DNA of 64,000 bases, taken from the NCBI GenBank assembly GCA_023634235.1, contig JAMKCF010000015.1, positions 8,404,087 through 8,468,086 on the forward strand. Reading direction: 5' to 3'. The notes beneath the pieces were generated by a model, which ran no database searches, had not been told where the DNA came from, and worked only from the letters and a program-made list of their open reading frames with translations. Both the position numbers and the translations under genes were made by a program. This document shows, piece after piece, positions 11,001 through 21,185 of this stretch (position 1 is its first letter; each line of letters starts with the position of its first letter). Origin of the DNA: Pisaster brevispinus. Its lineage: Eukaryota; Echinodermata; Asteroidea; Forcipulatida; Asteriidae.

Positions 11001-11201
11001 TTGTTTTCCATTGTGACCTCAACTTCAGCCCCGCCCGGTTTGAGCTCAGTCGTCTCCACCACCCCAAAGTTCTCGGTGGTGATCTGAAAGGTCAAGCCAA
11101 GGTCAAGAACATCCTCTGCCTCCTCCATATCAAGCAGATTCTGGAGACAGCCGGCTACAGGGGAGTCAAGCTGCTTTAAGTCTTCAAGGGTGTTGGCTGG
11201 T
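11001..11201 (-). CDS. HERC3/HERC4-like: HERC-like exon j (HECT N-lobe)
   Basis: Encodes Arg430 (split) to residue 496 plus two bases of Lys497. It begins PANTLEDLKQLDSPVAGCLQ and ends LKPGGAEVEVTMEN. It corresponds to the LEDL.EL.P..G.SLQ.LL and LIPGG..V.V segments. Acceptor ACTTTTAG|A, donor AACAA|GTGAGT. Confidence 0.94.
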
Positions 11202-11236
11202 CTAAAAGTAAAACAACAAGAAGATGACTTGGACCA

Positions 11237-11715
11237 TGTTTACACTAGATCCAGAAATGTGGATCAGACCCAGATCTGATCTGCCAATGTGGATTAACGG
11301 CTGCTGTAAATGCAAAAGAGCCATGATCAGACCTAGGCCCAATTTCATAAAGCCTGTAAGCACAAAAACTGTCTAAGCACAGGAAAATCTTGCAAAGCAG
11401 AAACATTACCACTGGTACCCCGCTCATTTCTTGCGAAGTAAAGAAATTTGCTAGGCAGAAGTTTCTGCTTAAGAGCTTTATGAAATTGGGCCCAGTGTGG
11501 CAGCAGATTCTGTCCCCCCCCCCCCCCCCACGGAGAACTGTGTACAAACTTCTTCTGATAGCTCCTCTATTTCATCCTCCTTCAGGTCATGTTAGCTACC
11601 CATATGGGGGGACATATTCTCCAGGGGACAGATTTTCCTGGGACACATGCTCAAGATCCTGCAATTTTAATCCGTGACCTTTCAAGGAGGGTCAAAGAAA
11701 TTGGTGGATCAGAAC
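11237..11715. mobile_element. Third, rearranged copy of the GTTTACACTAGATCCAG transposon
   Basis: The left end 'gtttacactagatccagaaa' and following 'tgtggattaacggctg' match 18855-19555 and 29553-30275. The matching resumes at about 11660 with 'caattttaatccgtgacctt' and 'attggtggatcagaacc'. Between them lie an inserted GGCCCAATTTCAT MITE (11336-11493) and a C-rich dispersed repeat (11505-11590). The remainder of the transposon is missing. Confidence 0.7.
11336..11493. mobile_element. Fold-back MITE of the GGCCCAATTTCATAAAGC type
   Basis: The ends 'ggcccaatttcataaagc' and 'gagctttatgaaattgggcc' are inverted repeats, and the interior words 'aagcacaaaaact' and 'gcagaagtttctgctt' are typical of this class. 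It is inserted inside the transposon relic at 11237-11715. Confidence 0.8.
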
Positions 11716-11793
11716 CATCAAAGAGGATTCAAAATAATTTGGCACAGGTGCCACTACCTGGGTAGTTATTGAAGACGACAGACAAAGGCTCAC

Positions 11794-11912
11794 CTTTTGA
11801 GTAGTTTCTTGTACAGGGCCAGTGGAAATGGCAGAGATATAATAGTGAGGTTGTAGATGGCCAAACCAACGATGATTCCCACTAGGCAAAACATTTCTCC
11901 ATCTTCAAAGCT
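11794..11912 (-). CDS. HERC3/HERC4-like: HERC-like exon i (HECT N-lobe)
   Basis: Encodes residues 391-429 plus two bases of Arg430: FEDGEMFCLVGIIVGLAIYN then LTIISLPFPLALYKKLLK. This matches the G...GLAIYN......FPLALYKKLL signature of HERC HECT domains. Acceptor TTTCGTAG|A, donor AAAAG|GTGAGC. Confidence 0.95.
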
Positions 11913-12524
11913 CTACGAAACAAAAGGTATTATAGATTTGTAGAATCAAGTCCAATAGTGCTGTGTGGGGTTGCCTTCGATACCCACCACACAGAAATAC
12001 AGGACCAGACTTCATATAGGTGTTTAACAACGGCTTGCAGAGCACATTGAAGTCTTGCTTAGCAGGGATGGGTTACCAGCCAAATACCATCAAATGCATT
12101 GTGTTTGTAACCGGTTCCCTGCAGATTCTTGCCGAGTAAATAGATTTACAGCAATTCACAGTACATAAACACTATTCCTAAGAAAATCTAGCGCTTATTG
12201 CTGCTTAATTACAATACCGGTCAATATTTACTGCCTTGCCAGTCATCATATAAATGAATACCGATGGAAAGCGTACTTATTAATATTAATATATTTTTTA
12301 TGAGTTGAAAGATGGAATGTTCCATTCAGCGAGGCGAACAAGTAGAATGGGACACTTCATCTTTCAACGAATAAAAATAGTAGTCCACTACTTCCTCCTA
12401 GAGTAGACTGATTATAACAAATTCATGTAGTTGAGTGGGAAAGGTCCCACAGGGCGACTTAGTATGGACTAGAACCACCACTGTTCTTCTGTCCATTAGC
12501 ACTTGTCACAGAGACATGTGGCAT

Positions 12525-12955
12525 GTCGTGGCGGAGCGGTTAAGAACATCGGACTCAAGCTCTGGCATTTCTGATCAGCCATTAGTGTGGGTTCGAGTCC
12601 CGGTCAAGGCACTTGTGTCCTTGAGCAAGATACTTTAAGAACATCGGACTCAAGCTCTGGCATTTCTGATCAGCCATTAGTGTGGGTTCGAGTCCCGGTC
12701 AAGGCACTTGTGTCCTTGAGCAAGATACTTTACCATGATTGCTTTGTCCTTTGGATGAGACATTAAGCTGTAGGTCCCATGTACTAGGTTTGTATTGCAT
12801 GTAAAAGCACCCAGAACACGTGGAAGAGTAGGGGTTAACCCTGGTGTTTCTGGTTCACATAGCAAGCACCCTTGTTTACAGGTTACCTCAGGCTTGCGAG
12901 CTAAAGTGACTAAGTTCACTTATGAGGCACCCTTGAGTTTATTACCAGAAATATA
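12525..12955 (+). repeat. tRNA-derived SINE, type C, with internal 95-bp tandem duplication
   Basis: The head 'catgtcgtggcggagcggtt' is followed by a segment at 12541-12635 that is repeated essentially exactly at 12636-12730, including the B-box 'gtgggttcgagtcccgg'. The body then continues with 'cattaagctgtaggtccca' and 'ttcacttatgaggcaccctt'. The same body type occurs at 15415-15660. Confidence 0.85.
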
Positions 12956-13003
12956 TAATGATAATAATAAATAATAGTGATGAATGCAGAACTACATTAA
13001 TAC

Positions 13004-13099
13004 CTTACTGTTGAACCATATTGTCTGCAGCCCCTCATAGTGACGGAACATCCCAAACTTAGGCGACAGTATCTCACGAAGTATCAGCATAAAGAACTC
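13004..13099 (-). CDS. HERC3/HERC4-like: HERC-like exon h (HECT N-lobe)
   Basis: Thirty-two codons, residues 359-390: EFFMLILREILSPKFGMFRH then YEGLQTIWFNSK. It continues the HECT pattern (D)AGGV.KEFF..L..E...P..GMF. Acceptor CCTTAG|G, donor AAG|GTATTA. Confidence 0.94.
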
Positions 13100-13270
13100 C
13101 TAAGGGCAACAGAGAGGTTTGGTAGAAACATTGTTAAAAATTACACAAGCTTACACTGGTACTCTTTATAGTGACATCAAAGTAAAAAGATACTTTCTGA
13201 CATCCTGAGTTTAAAAAAAAAAATTATCACACCAGGAATTCTAATAATGGGTTTCAGATTGCGGTACACT

Positions 13271-13412
13271 AGCCGCCGATTTCATAAAGTGTTCACAACT
13301 GCGAAAGTCCACTTGCACTACATTAAGTGCGTAAAGTTGTACACTTGTACTGGTACAAGAAATCTTGCACAAGTGGACATACGCAGCTGCGTAAAGTTTC
13401 ATGAAATCGGCT
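13271..13412. mobile_element. Short fold-back element
   Basis: The left end 'gccgatttcataaagtgttc' and the right end 'cgtaaagtttcatgaaatcggct' are inverted repeats. Internal 'gtccacttgca' and 'gcacaagtggac' extend the pairing. It is non-coding and adjacent to HERC exon h's upstream intron. Confidence 0.7.
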
Positions 13413-13814
13413 ACTGGGCTCGATTTTGATGTTTGCTTGAAAGTTGCAATCATTGGTTTGTGGGAAGAGTAGACTTAATTGTATCATCTCTTTTTCAATA
13501 ACTATTCAACTTTATGTCTTCAAACTCAGTGGTCTAGTTTGAAGGAAATAATAAAGCTGTTTTATAGTTTGTCAGGGATTTTGTGCACATTCATATTGGG
13601 CTTGTTTCAATTGCAGCAAATGAAATCAAAGCTATGGTGATTTTAAGTTTAATATCATGTGACGTTGGAGGGCAGCGTTGAAGCACTACAAGGACACACT
13701 CAAAGCCTCTCTACGCAACTTTGACATCGACACAGAATCATGAGAGAGTCTTGCTGATAGACTGCATTGCTTGACACAGTTTCACCTGGAGGGGTGCCGT
13801 CACCTCAACGTGTA

Positions 13815-14630
13815 GCCAGATCAGTGTTGTTGACTCGAGTCGCTGACTTGAACTCGAGTAAGACTCGAGTCACCAATTTCATTGATTGTGACTTGACTTG
13901 ACTTGGGGAAAACCGACTTGTTACTTGACTTGACTTGAGGGAAAATTACTTCAGACTTGACTTGACCAAATATGACTTGAGAGTTGAAAACTGACGCGAC
14001 AACGTAAATATTGTTTAGAATAAATGTGGCAAAATTGAGTATTCTGGGGCGATGCCACTGCCGATATCCCGATATTTTCGGGCGCTTTTGTCATAAGGTC
14101 GAACATTAAATCTACACAGATATGCAGACACATGGGTGCATGATTCATGGATTAAATTTATTATTATCAACTGGTCTTTTAAGAGGTTTTTGATTGTTTA
14201 AGTTTGTCACAACATCATGGGGTGTCGTGGCCGAGCGGATAAGAGCATCAGACTCAAGTTCTGGTGGTTAAGTCATCGGGATGTGGGTTCGAATCCCGGT
14301 CGTGACACTTGTGTCCTTGAGCAAGACACTTAACCATTATTGGTTCTCTCCACCCAGGGGTAAAATGGGTACCTGTGAGGGCAGAGATGGTCTATGTGAA
14401 TGATTAGCTTGGAGCGCGGTAAACTCGCAGCACGGGTTGTATACTCCCCAGGGAGCTGAGATGGTTTAAGGAATGAAATATATGGCCCAGTGACCAGGGG
14501 TAATAATGTCAGAAGCGCTTTGATACGGCATTCGGGCTGTGATAAAGCGCTATATAAGAATCAATTATTATTATGGGAATGGGCTTATTTCGGGACATTA
14601 TGTGACTTGTGACTTGACTTGAAATGATTT
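13815..14630. repeat. Degenerate GACTTGACTTG simple repeat split by a SINE
   Basis: Sequence from about 13815 to 13985 is built from variants of ACTTG/ACTCGAG. The same words resume at about 14604-14623 ('gacttgtgacttgacttg'). The SINE at 14218-14577 lies between the two parts. Confidence 0.65.
14218..14577 (+). repeat. tRNA-derived SINE, type D
   Basis: It has the same tRNA-like head as the other SINEs (gtgtcgtggccgagcggat, B-box ggttcgaatcccggt) but a different body with 'ccacccaggggtaaaatggg' and 'ggagcgcggtaaactcg'. It ends 'gataaagcgctatataagaa' plus an ATT tail. Sharing the head with a different tail shows head exchange between SINE families. Confidence 0.85.
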
Positions 14631-14965
14631 CATCTGAAATGCCCCCGTGGATTAGAAATCAATTAAAACACTTGAATCTCAGAAGTGATTCATGCATGAA
14701 TCGTTTCTCAGGTTTCTGAGGGTTGGTGTACATTCACGAATGCTGCGGTCAGAGATGCGGTTGGTACCCACTGTCACCTCACTTAACGCTGATTGAAACT
14801 ACTTTATTGTAAAAATACAGTGACAGCTTTTGGCTGTTCTCTCAACAAGCAGACACTGTATTCAGCTGAAACTCTCACATGTGACTTTTATTGTAATTTT
14901 CTTGGTAATTTTGCCATTGAGTCAGCCTTACGTTGACAGAAACCAATCTATGACCCTACATTTAA
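14630..14965 (-). repeat. Dispersed repeat family 'GGGTCATAGATTGG', minus copy
   Basis: Read on the minus strand it carries 'gggtcatagattggtttctg', 'cacatgtgagagtttcagct', 'acagtgtctgcttgttgag' and the palindrome-like 'gattcatgcatgaatc'. Copies in the window: 17355-17640 (+), 22485-22785 (-), 28093-28330 (+) and 42465-42730 (+). Confidence 0.75.
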
Positions 14966-15143
14966 GGGGCCTGCAACAAATGTTTTCATGATTTTTTTTG
15001 TTTAATTCAGATAAATTATTTCACTGGAGGGTTACTGGCATAAACTTACAAATATTAGTTGCAATATGTTTTGGGTTTTCTCCCCCCAAAAATAGGTTAA
15101 AAATGGATTGAACCAGTTAACAATATTGGCACCCTTTCCTAAC

Positions 15144-15353
15144 CTTTTTGACTCCACCAGCATCCACAGCTTCCTCTCCAAGGAAGGTTACCATCAATGG
15201 TTTCTTGACATCCATTCTGCCTTGCCGTGAAAGCTCTGTCAACGCACTCTGCACGATGTTCTTCCGGTCGATGTTCAGGACAAGGTACGGATGGATGGGA
15301 TCAAAAAAATACTCCACGCTGACGTTTCTCCGTTGAACCTCTTCAATGGCACT
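15144..15353 (-). CDS. HERC3/HERC4-like: HERC-like exon g (start of HECT domain)
   Basis: Seventy codons, residues 289-358. It opens with SAIEEVQRR and carries YLVLNIDRKNIVQSALTEL followed by VKKPLMVTFLGEEAVDAGGV. The E-DAGGV motif is the classic N-lobe entry of HECT domains. Acceptor CATTCAG|A, donor AAAAG|GTTAGG, both phase 0. Confidence 0.95.
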
Positions 15354-15414
15354 CTGAATGAGAAACAAATAATTCAGTAGGAATTGAAAGAGTGGCAAGT
15401 GCTTAGGACTGACG

Positions 15415-15660
15415 GCGTTGTCGTGGCCAAACGGTTAAGAACAACGAATTCAAGCTCTGGTGTTTCTAATCCTGGTCATGATACTTGTGTCCTTGAGCAA
15501 GAAACTTTATCATTATTGCTTTTCCTACAGATGGGACATTAAGCAGTAACTCCCATGTTTCTGGTTCACACTGTTGCACCCTTACAGGTTTCCTCAGGCT
15601 TGTGAGCTACAGTGATTAAGATCACTTACGAGGCATCACTGGTTTCATTATCAGAAATAT
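15415..15660 (+). repeat. tRNA-derived SINE, type C, 5'-diverged
   Basis: The degraded head 'gtcgtggccaaacggttaag' is followed by 'acttgtgtccttgagcaaga', 'gatgggacattaagcagtaa' and 'gatcacttacgaggcatcac', paralleling 12525-12955 without the duplication. Confidence 0.75.
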
Positions 15661-16614
15661 CCAATAACAAACTAAGCCCTAAATGTTTGTTTTTTTATTT
15701 TATTGGGAGTTGTCAGTCCCAAGGCCCTAAAACAGGCCACTTAAGGTGAGGGCTAAAAAGGGGCAAACGGATAAAAGACGAGGAAATGAAAAAGCGCAGA
15801 GATGAACCATGGATATTGTGATTGAATTAAGACACATTATAAGAGGCAGTATACAGGTAGTGAATTCCAAAGTGGGCAATGCGCGGGAAGCAGCTTAAGT
15901 ACCAGCGAGCATAAGCTTTGGGGACAGCTACAGTATAAGGGTGTTCAAATTCAATTGAATTGACTCGGATTTTAAGTAGAAAAAATTCCACGGCCGAATT
16001 ATGATATCCTTTACAATGAGAAAAGCAGATTATAACCAACCAACAAATAGATAAATATACAAGAAGAATGCCAAAAAAACCCATATGAAGTAACAGCTTG
16101 TGAATCTTTGAGGAAAAGGAGGAGGGGACACAAGGAGTAAATGTAATGTCAATTATGTGATGTGACTTGACAGCAGTGATCTTATTTAATACTTATTTAT
16201 AAATACCTAGGACAGTTTATTAATTATGATTGGCCAAAAGGAGATCACATGCCTATGTTTAAACATGCAATGATCACAGTATAAGTGATTAAACATGACT
16301 AGACCTTATTTTGACCTTACCAGACCTCTTTGACCTTAAGTCAAAGAGGGTCCTATCAGATTATTGTGTGGAGCGCAAATTTTGCAGCCCAATTTCAGTT
16401 GGTAAGTGGCATTTTTGGCTCGGGCAAGTTTTAAATTTACGTGCGATAGGTTGAAACTCGAGTGCGCAAGTTCAAAACTTGGGCAAGAAGCTTCTTGTCA
16501 CTCAACAAATGCACAGCAATTTTAACGCAGAGAGTCACAGTGTCACAGTGTCAGATTTGTTCTAAACTTTCACAGTTTTTAAAATGTTTTTAATGAAGAG
16601 GTTTTTATGAATGG
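15661..16614. other. HERC intron sequence, nothing recognised
   Basis: No exon or named repeat was recognised. Open frames on either strand, including one at 15827-16084, show no family resemblance. Confidence 0.4.
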
Positions 16615-16775
16615 GATTCAAAGTGTGTTGAATCTGTTTTAAATTAGTTGTTTAAACACCGAGGCTTGGTTTTTGATAATTTTAAGGAGACTTCTCTGTA
16701 AAGCTATCAAGAACCAGGCCTCAGAGTGTTCAAACAACTAATTTAAAACCTCTTCACACACTTTGTGAGGCCAAA
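16615..16775. repeat. Imperfect palindrome, arms about 65 bp
   Basis: The left arm carries 'gttttaaattagttgtttaa' and 'gaggcttggtttttgata'. The right arm carries their complements 'tatcaagaaccaggcctcag' and 'caaacaactaatttaaaac'. It reads as a fold-back element or a small DNA transposon. A second palindrome follows at 16800-16955. Confidence 0.7.
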
Positions 16776-16799
16776 GGTATGGTTAGGTGGAACAACCCG

Positions 16800-16955
16800 T
16801 GAGAGTCCGGGTTTTTTTAATATCCTAATTACTTTGACTATACTGTATAGTCTGTTGTGATTGGTACTCACAGCTGACGATGTCATTTTGCTCGTCAGCT
16901 TAAACCCTTGGAGGAGGAATGAGGTTCGTAACTAGGATATTAAAAAAACTTACAC
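16800..16955. repeat. Second palindromic element with TTTTTTTAATATCCTAATTAC ends
   Basis: The left end 'gtttttttaatatcctaatt' and right end 'aactaggatattaaaaaaac' are inverted repeats about 100 bp apart, with internal 'ctgacgatgtcattttgctc' and 'gtcagc' partly pairing. The size fits a MITE. No coding sequence. Confidence 0.6.
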
Positions 16956-17217
16956 AAGTTGTTTCAAGACAAATTTGATAGATAAAGCCATTTTGTTTTA
17001 AATTAAGCAATTTTCAAAACTTGACTTTAATACTGTCGCGGCAGTTCAACAACTTCTTTAATTTTTCAACAACGTTGTATCTCACACAAAAATGCTCCAT
17101 GCAGAAACATTGTATCTCGCCGCGTACTTGTTTTGTGTGTACATTCGGGCCATGTTAAGCAAGATACGACATTTCAACAATTTTGACAAGATGATGAGAA
17201 GATAAAATAAATCTCAC

Positions 17218-17310
17218 CTGCATTTGTAGTATAGCGTCCTCCTTCAGCAACTGGGTCTTTGCATTTGCATCCAGGACAAATGGATAATCACAAAAGTTGA
17301 CATCTCGGCA
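17218..17310 (-). CDS. HERC3/HERC4-like: HERC-like exon f
   Basis: Thirty-one codons, residues 258-288: CRDVNFCDYPFVLDANAKTQ then LLKEDAILQMQ. It corresponds to the C.YPFIFDA.AK...L..DAELQMQ segment immediately before the HECT domain. Acceptor AATACAG|T, donor CAG|GTGAGA, both phase 0. Confidence 0.92.
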
Positions 17311-17354
17311 CTGTATTAAAATAAACATTACAGCTTTTCAAGTCTTACTATTCT

Positions 17355-17640
17355 CAAACGCATAGTCATAGATTGGTTTTTGCTAACATAAAGCTACTTC
17401 ATAGACAAAATTATCCCCCAAAAAAGGAAAAAAAGAAGTCACATGTGAAGTTTCAGCTGAATACAGTGTCTACTTGCTGAGAAAACAGCAAAAAACTGTC
17501 ACTGTGTTTTCACAAGAACGCTGATTGGCTGCAGTATTCCAACCCTAAGAAATGTGAGAAACATTCATGCATGAATCATTTCTCAGTTTCAAATGTTTTT
17601 GGGTGAAAAATATTCCAAACCATGTTTTTGAAGCTGCAAT
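17355..17640 (+). repeat. Dispersed repeat family 'GGGTCATAGATTGG', plus copy
   Basis: Contains 'tcatagattggtttttgct', 'tttcagctgaatacagtgtc', 'acttgctgagaaaacagcaa' and 'attcatgcatgaatcatttc', in the same order as 42465-42730 and inverted relative to 14630-14965. The left end begins a few tens of bases from HERC exon f. Confidence 0.75.
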
Positions 17641-18271
17641 TGGTTAATGCATTATTCAAACCAACAGTATTAAAAGGCTAATCAGACTGTGCCTCAATGC
17701 AGTATTTTTTTTTCTTATTCGGAACTTCCAGGATTATTTGTTTTTGAGAATATTGTTGTCACAATGAAACCTTTATAAAACTGATTTTATAAAGCTGTGA
17801 ATCGGCAAGACCTCATAATCGCCCAAACCTTACAATCAGCCATGGTATGCTAGAATTTTAGACTTACCTCCCATGTGCCGAATACAACGATTAACAATGG
17901 TGGCAGCCCATCGTTTTGTCATAACCCTTGTTTGTGCAACAAAAGGACGATACAATAACCCCCGAAAAAGGGAGATTTGAAGCATGAATTCCAATACCCT
18001 TTGACCCTCTTTGAACGGGGGGAAAGTGTAGCAAAGTGAGTGCACAGACCACACAAGGGAATATCCGAGGCAGAATTATACATCAACTGACATGACCAAA
18101 CCAACTAAAAGAGGATGTTCCGAAACATTTTGTATAACTGTCCAACGTAATTCAATTTGGAAAAACATGCGTAAAAGGACATCATCCAGCGCGAAATGAT
18201 TAAGGGAGTGGTGAGAATTTAATGGATTACTTAATTGCTTTGAGAATCTGAACTTTGACCTCAGTCATTAC

Positions 18272-18391
18272 CTGCATCCCGCTAGGTCTTTTCAGCCATT
18301 CTAAGAAGTGCTCTCTGATTCCGACGTTCTCCGTCAACTCACTGATGTAGAAAAGGTAATATGGAAGAATTTCATTGTTTTGGTTGTTCAT
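18272..18391 (-). CDS. HERC3/HERC4-like: HERC-like exon e
   Basis: Forty codons, residues 218-257, with LPYYLFYISELTENVGIREH and FLEWL, matching the FYI.E....VDI.EDY..W motif of the family. Acceptor TTTTTGCAG|A after a long pyrimidine tract, donor CAG|GTAATG. Both ends are phase 0. Compared with human HERC3/4 as I recall it, the linker to the next exon is several residues shorter. Confidence 0.87.
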
Positions 18392-18854
18392 CTGCAAAAA
18401 GAAAAAGAAAAACATCAAAATAAAACTAGATGTGAAGTGTTCGTTCTGTGAAGTAACACCGAGCTGTTCCCATTACTTTAAAAAAGGACAGGTAAATTGA
18501 GTCAAGGGTTTGGTGTTAAGCATTCATTATGAAATTGAATACTGTTGGAAAGATGCATTAAAAGTAGCATATATTGATCCACACAAACATGCCTTGAAAT
18601 TGTTTTTCCTTTTACTTCATGATCTAACACGATCCAAAATTTGGTGCTACATTTTAGTTCACAAAGTGAAAGGAAAAACACAATTTCAAGGCACATTTGT
18701 GTGAATAATTATATTCTACTTTAGCTCCAGTAAAGAACGAGGCTAAAATAAAACATCTTTTTGTCTGGCAACTCACACATGCTATCTACATGTAAATCCT
18801 TTTCCAAACAGTGGATTTAATTGGATCATGCACAAACCAGCAGGGCAGCTGACA

Positions 18855-19555
18855 CCGCGTTTACACTAGATCCAGAAAGGTGGATTGAGATCCGGCATTT
18901 TTTTAACGACCGCGGATCAAGATCCTGTGTCGCGTTTACACCAGCGCTTGATCCGGCTCCGATCCCACTTTTGAACCAGATGTATATTGGGCAAAGAGCT
19001 CAAAGGTCACGATTACAGCGTGCCACTTCTTGAAATTATTATCAATGCTAAGGTAGAATGCAGAAAATACAGTGCAGCAAATGATACGGATAACAACGAC
19101 CGTACAGGTAGAAATATTTTGTAGATGGGAATTAACAAAATACAGCAACAGGGCAAGCTCCGAACGTAACGATGTATGTATAAGGACGCTGAAAACAACA
19201 AAACGTTTCACACACGCACAGTCCATGTGCACACAGCACACAAACATACATATAAACAGCGACGGATGACCCACCAAAGCACAAGCAAAAAGCGCGCCAT
19301 TCGTAGCGAAACTGGAAATGACCACATCGAATTGCGGTGTCTGATTCACCTTTGCGTTTACACTTGTATTTGGAATCCACTTTGCCGGATCTGTTCCACC
19401 AATTGCCAGATCCAACCCTCCTCGAAAGGTGGATTAAAATTGCCGGATCTTGAACCGGGTCTGATCCTGCTTTTTTGCGTTTACACTAGCCATTAATCCA
19501 CATTGCCGGATCAGACCCGGGTCTGATCTACCTTTCTGGATCTAGTGTAAACGGG
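18855..19555. mobile_element. ~700-bp inverted-repeat DNA transposon, copy 1
   Basis: It starts CCGCGTTTACACTAGATCCAG and ends with the complement 'tctggatctagtgtaaacgg'. Sub-terminal modules (GTGTAAACGC next to CCGGATC and TGGATCAGACCC) recur several times inside. Copy 2 at 29553-30275 is inverted relative to this one. Flanks 'agctgaca' and 'atctgact' could be a diverged 8-bp target duplication. A 159-codon open frame inside (minus, 18936-19415) overlaps the repeat modules and is frameshifted in copy 2, so it is probably not a gene. Confidence 0.85.
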
Positions 19556-19740
19556 ATCTGACTGCCCCAGGCAGATTAACTGCTCATCCATCAAGTTTAT
19601 TGACCAAAGTATTTCAATGTAAACACACCCACTCAGTGAAATGGATGTATAATTTCAGAGTTTTTGTGGCCAAACTCGGAAAATCTATGATGGAGCTTTC
19701 CTGTAATTTGATTGTTTGGTGAAAATTTATAAATGTTTAC

Positions 19741-19904
19741 CTTGCAAAGTTTGCTCAGGACTTCTAGGCAAGTCTTGATATTTCGTCTGAGGGTAGGACG
19801 ATCTGCAACCTTGCGCGTCATACCGAGCTGGCCCATCATACACAACTTGTATGTTGTCAGGATTCGATTCAAGTGACGTGGCTGTAATGTTGACCACCAT
19901 TGTG
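19741..19904 (-). CDS. HERC3/HERC4-like: HERC-like exon d
   Basis: Encodes residues 163-217 (TQWWSTLQPRHLNRILTTYK then about 35 more, ending CLEVLSKLCK). It aligns with the NWWSQ..P.....LVNLYK and LLEKLYK segments of HERC3/4. Acceptor TTTTGTAG|C, donor CAAG|GTAAAC. The correct frame is set by the phase of the preceding exon; the other two frames give no family match. Confidence 0.88.
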
Positions 19905-19949
19905 CTACAAAACAACGAGGAAAATATCACGTATTCAACACTGACTATT

Positions 19950-20285
19950 GATACTTCTTGGTATTCCTGGATTTCTTCCATCTCTCTTCTCGTTACGGAT
20001 TATGTCACACGGCTTTGAAATGGATTGTTTTGTTTTTGGAGAACCGGAAACAATCAGTTCTTATTGATAGTGTGAAATCTGACTGCCAATGCCTGTGGTG
20101 TGGTGTACCACAAGGTTCTGCAGCCGGACCCCTTATACTTATATTGTTCAGTGCACTGCTGCAAGATCTCATAGCTGCTCATGGTATACAAAGTATTGTT
20201 TATGCAGATGATACTCAGTTTTATCTGACCTATAATCCGGCGAATCGTGACTTAGCCTTGGCAAAAACTAAACAATTTTAAAATG
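19950..20285 (+). pseudogene. Non-LTR retrotransposon reverse transcriptase fragment
   Basis: The plus-strand frame from about 19958 to 20281 shows ALKWIVLFLENRKQSVLIDS, GVPQGSAAGPLILILFSALL and the catalytic YADDTQFYL box of CR1/L2/Jockey-type reverse transcriptases. The element is cut on both sides. It begins about 50 bp outside HERC exon d and has no endonuclease or C-terminal part, so it is a dead fragment. Confidence 0.85.
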
Positions 20286-20794
20286 TAACCCCACCATGAA
20301 GGTCATGAGTACCAAAGGTGAAATTTTAAATATAAGTAGAACTAATGTACATGTTTACCTACTTAAGAATTTGTTTTTCTCAAAATTTCACTGTCCACAG
20401 GGGGGTCCATGCGCATGACGCATGACGGAAGGCATGTTTTTTTATTTTTTCTCACCTGAATCTAACTTTGGAGGAGTGCTAATCCTTTAGCAATATTTTC
20501 TTTTTTAGCTCATACTTGATTTTGGTAATAGAAATACACCTATAGATGATATATCTGAGATTTGTGATCCATGTGACCTCGGATGTGGTCACAGGTGTGA
20601 CCCCGAAAATCATCAAAAATCACTCTTTGTTGAATAAAGTGTGGGCCCAATTAACTTAGAAGTTAGATAAGATATCTATTATTTAAGGCCAGATTCTGAA
20701 TCTAGGGCCACAACTTAGTAAGCATACAAATTGTCAGCTCTATAGCTGGTACGGATATCAAATTATGGACTTTATTTGTTCTTATGGCTATTTT
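20286..20794. other. HERC intron sequence, nothing recognised
   Basis: AT-rich sequence between a LINE fragment and a tandem repeat. It shows no exon or repeat that I can name. Confidence 0.4.
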
Positions 20795-21185
20795 GGTGCC
20801 AGAGCTTAACATTTCATAGTGTTCAAGATGGCGACGGTGGCAATCTTGGATTTGGAGGCTAGGATGATCCCCAAACTTCACAAGTACCATTCCAGTGGTT
20901 TTGTTATGCCAGATACAGTGGAAAATGACATCTCTTTTGTCCGTCATAGGTTATTTGGTGCCAGAGTTATTGAAAGTTATGTTTTAAAGATGGCGGCGGC
21001 GGCAGCCATCTTGGATTTAGAGGTCAAGATAGTCCCTAAACTTTACAATGGCCATCCCAGTGGATTTGTCATGCCAGATATAGTAAAAAATTGACATCTC
21101 TTTTGTCCAGCTAGTCCATCTGGTGCCAGACCTATTTAAAAAAAAAAGATTTTTCAAGATGGTAACGGCGGCCATTTTGAACATT
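20795..21185 (+). repeat. Tandem repeat, about 162-165 bp unit, ~2.4 copies
   Basis: 'ggtgccaga' recurs at 20795, 20957 and 21122. 'aagatggcg(a/g)cgg' recurs with the same spacing, as do 'cttggatttggagg/cttggatttagagg' and 'atgccagatac/atgccagatat'. The GATGGCGGCGGCGGCAGCCA block gives local GC richness. Open frames through it come from the repeat. Confidence 0.75.

Noticed and set aside
18936..19415. 159-codon minus-strand open frame
   Set aside because: It lies wholly inside the inverted-repeat transposon, overlaps its repeated modules, and is frameshifted in the other copy at 29694-30065. No domain resemblance.
19727..19981. Alternative minus-strand frame over HERC exon d (starting MEEIQEY)
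   Set aside because: The phase required by the flanking exons selects the other frame, which gives the HERC-like QWWS and CLEVLSKLCK words.
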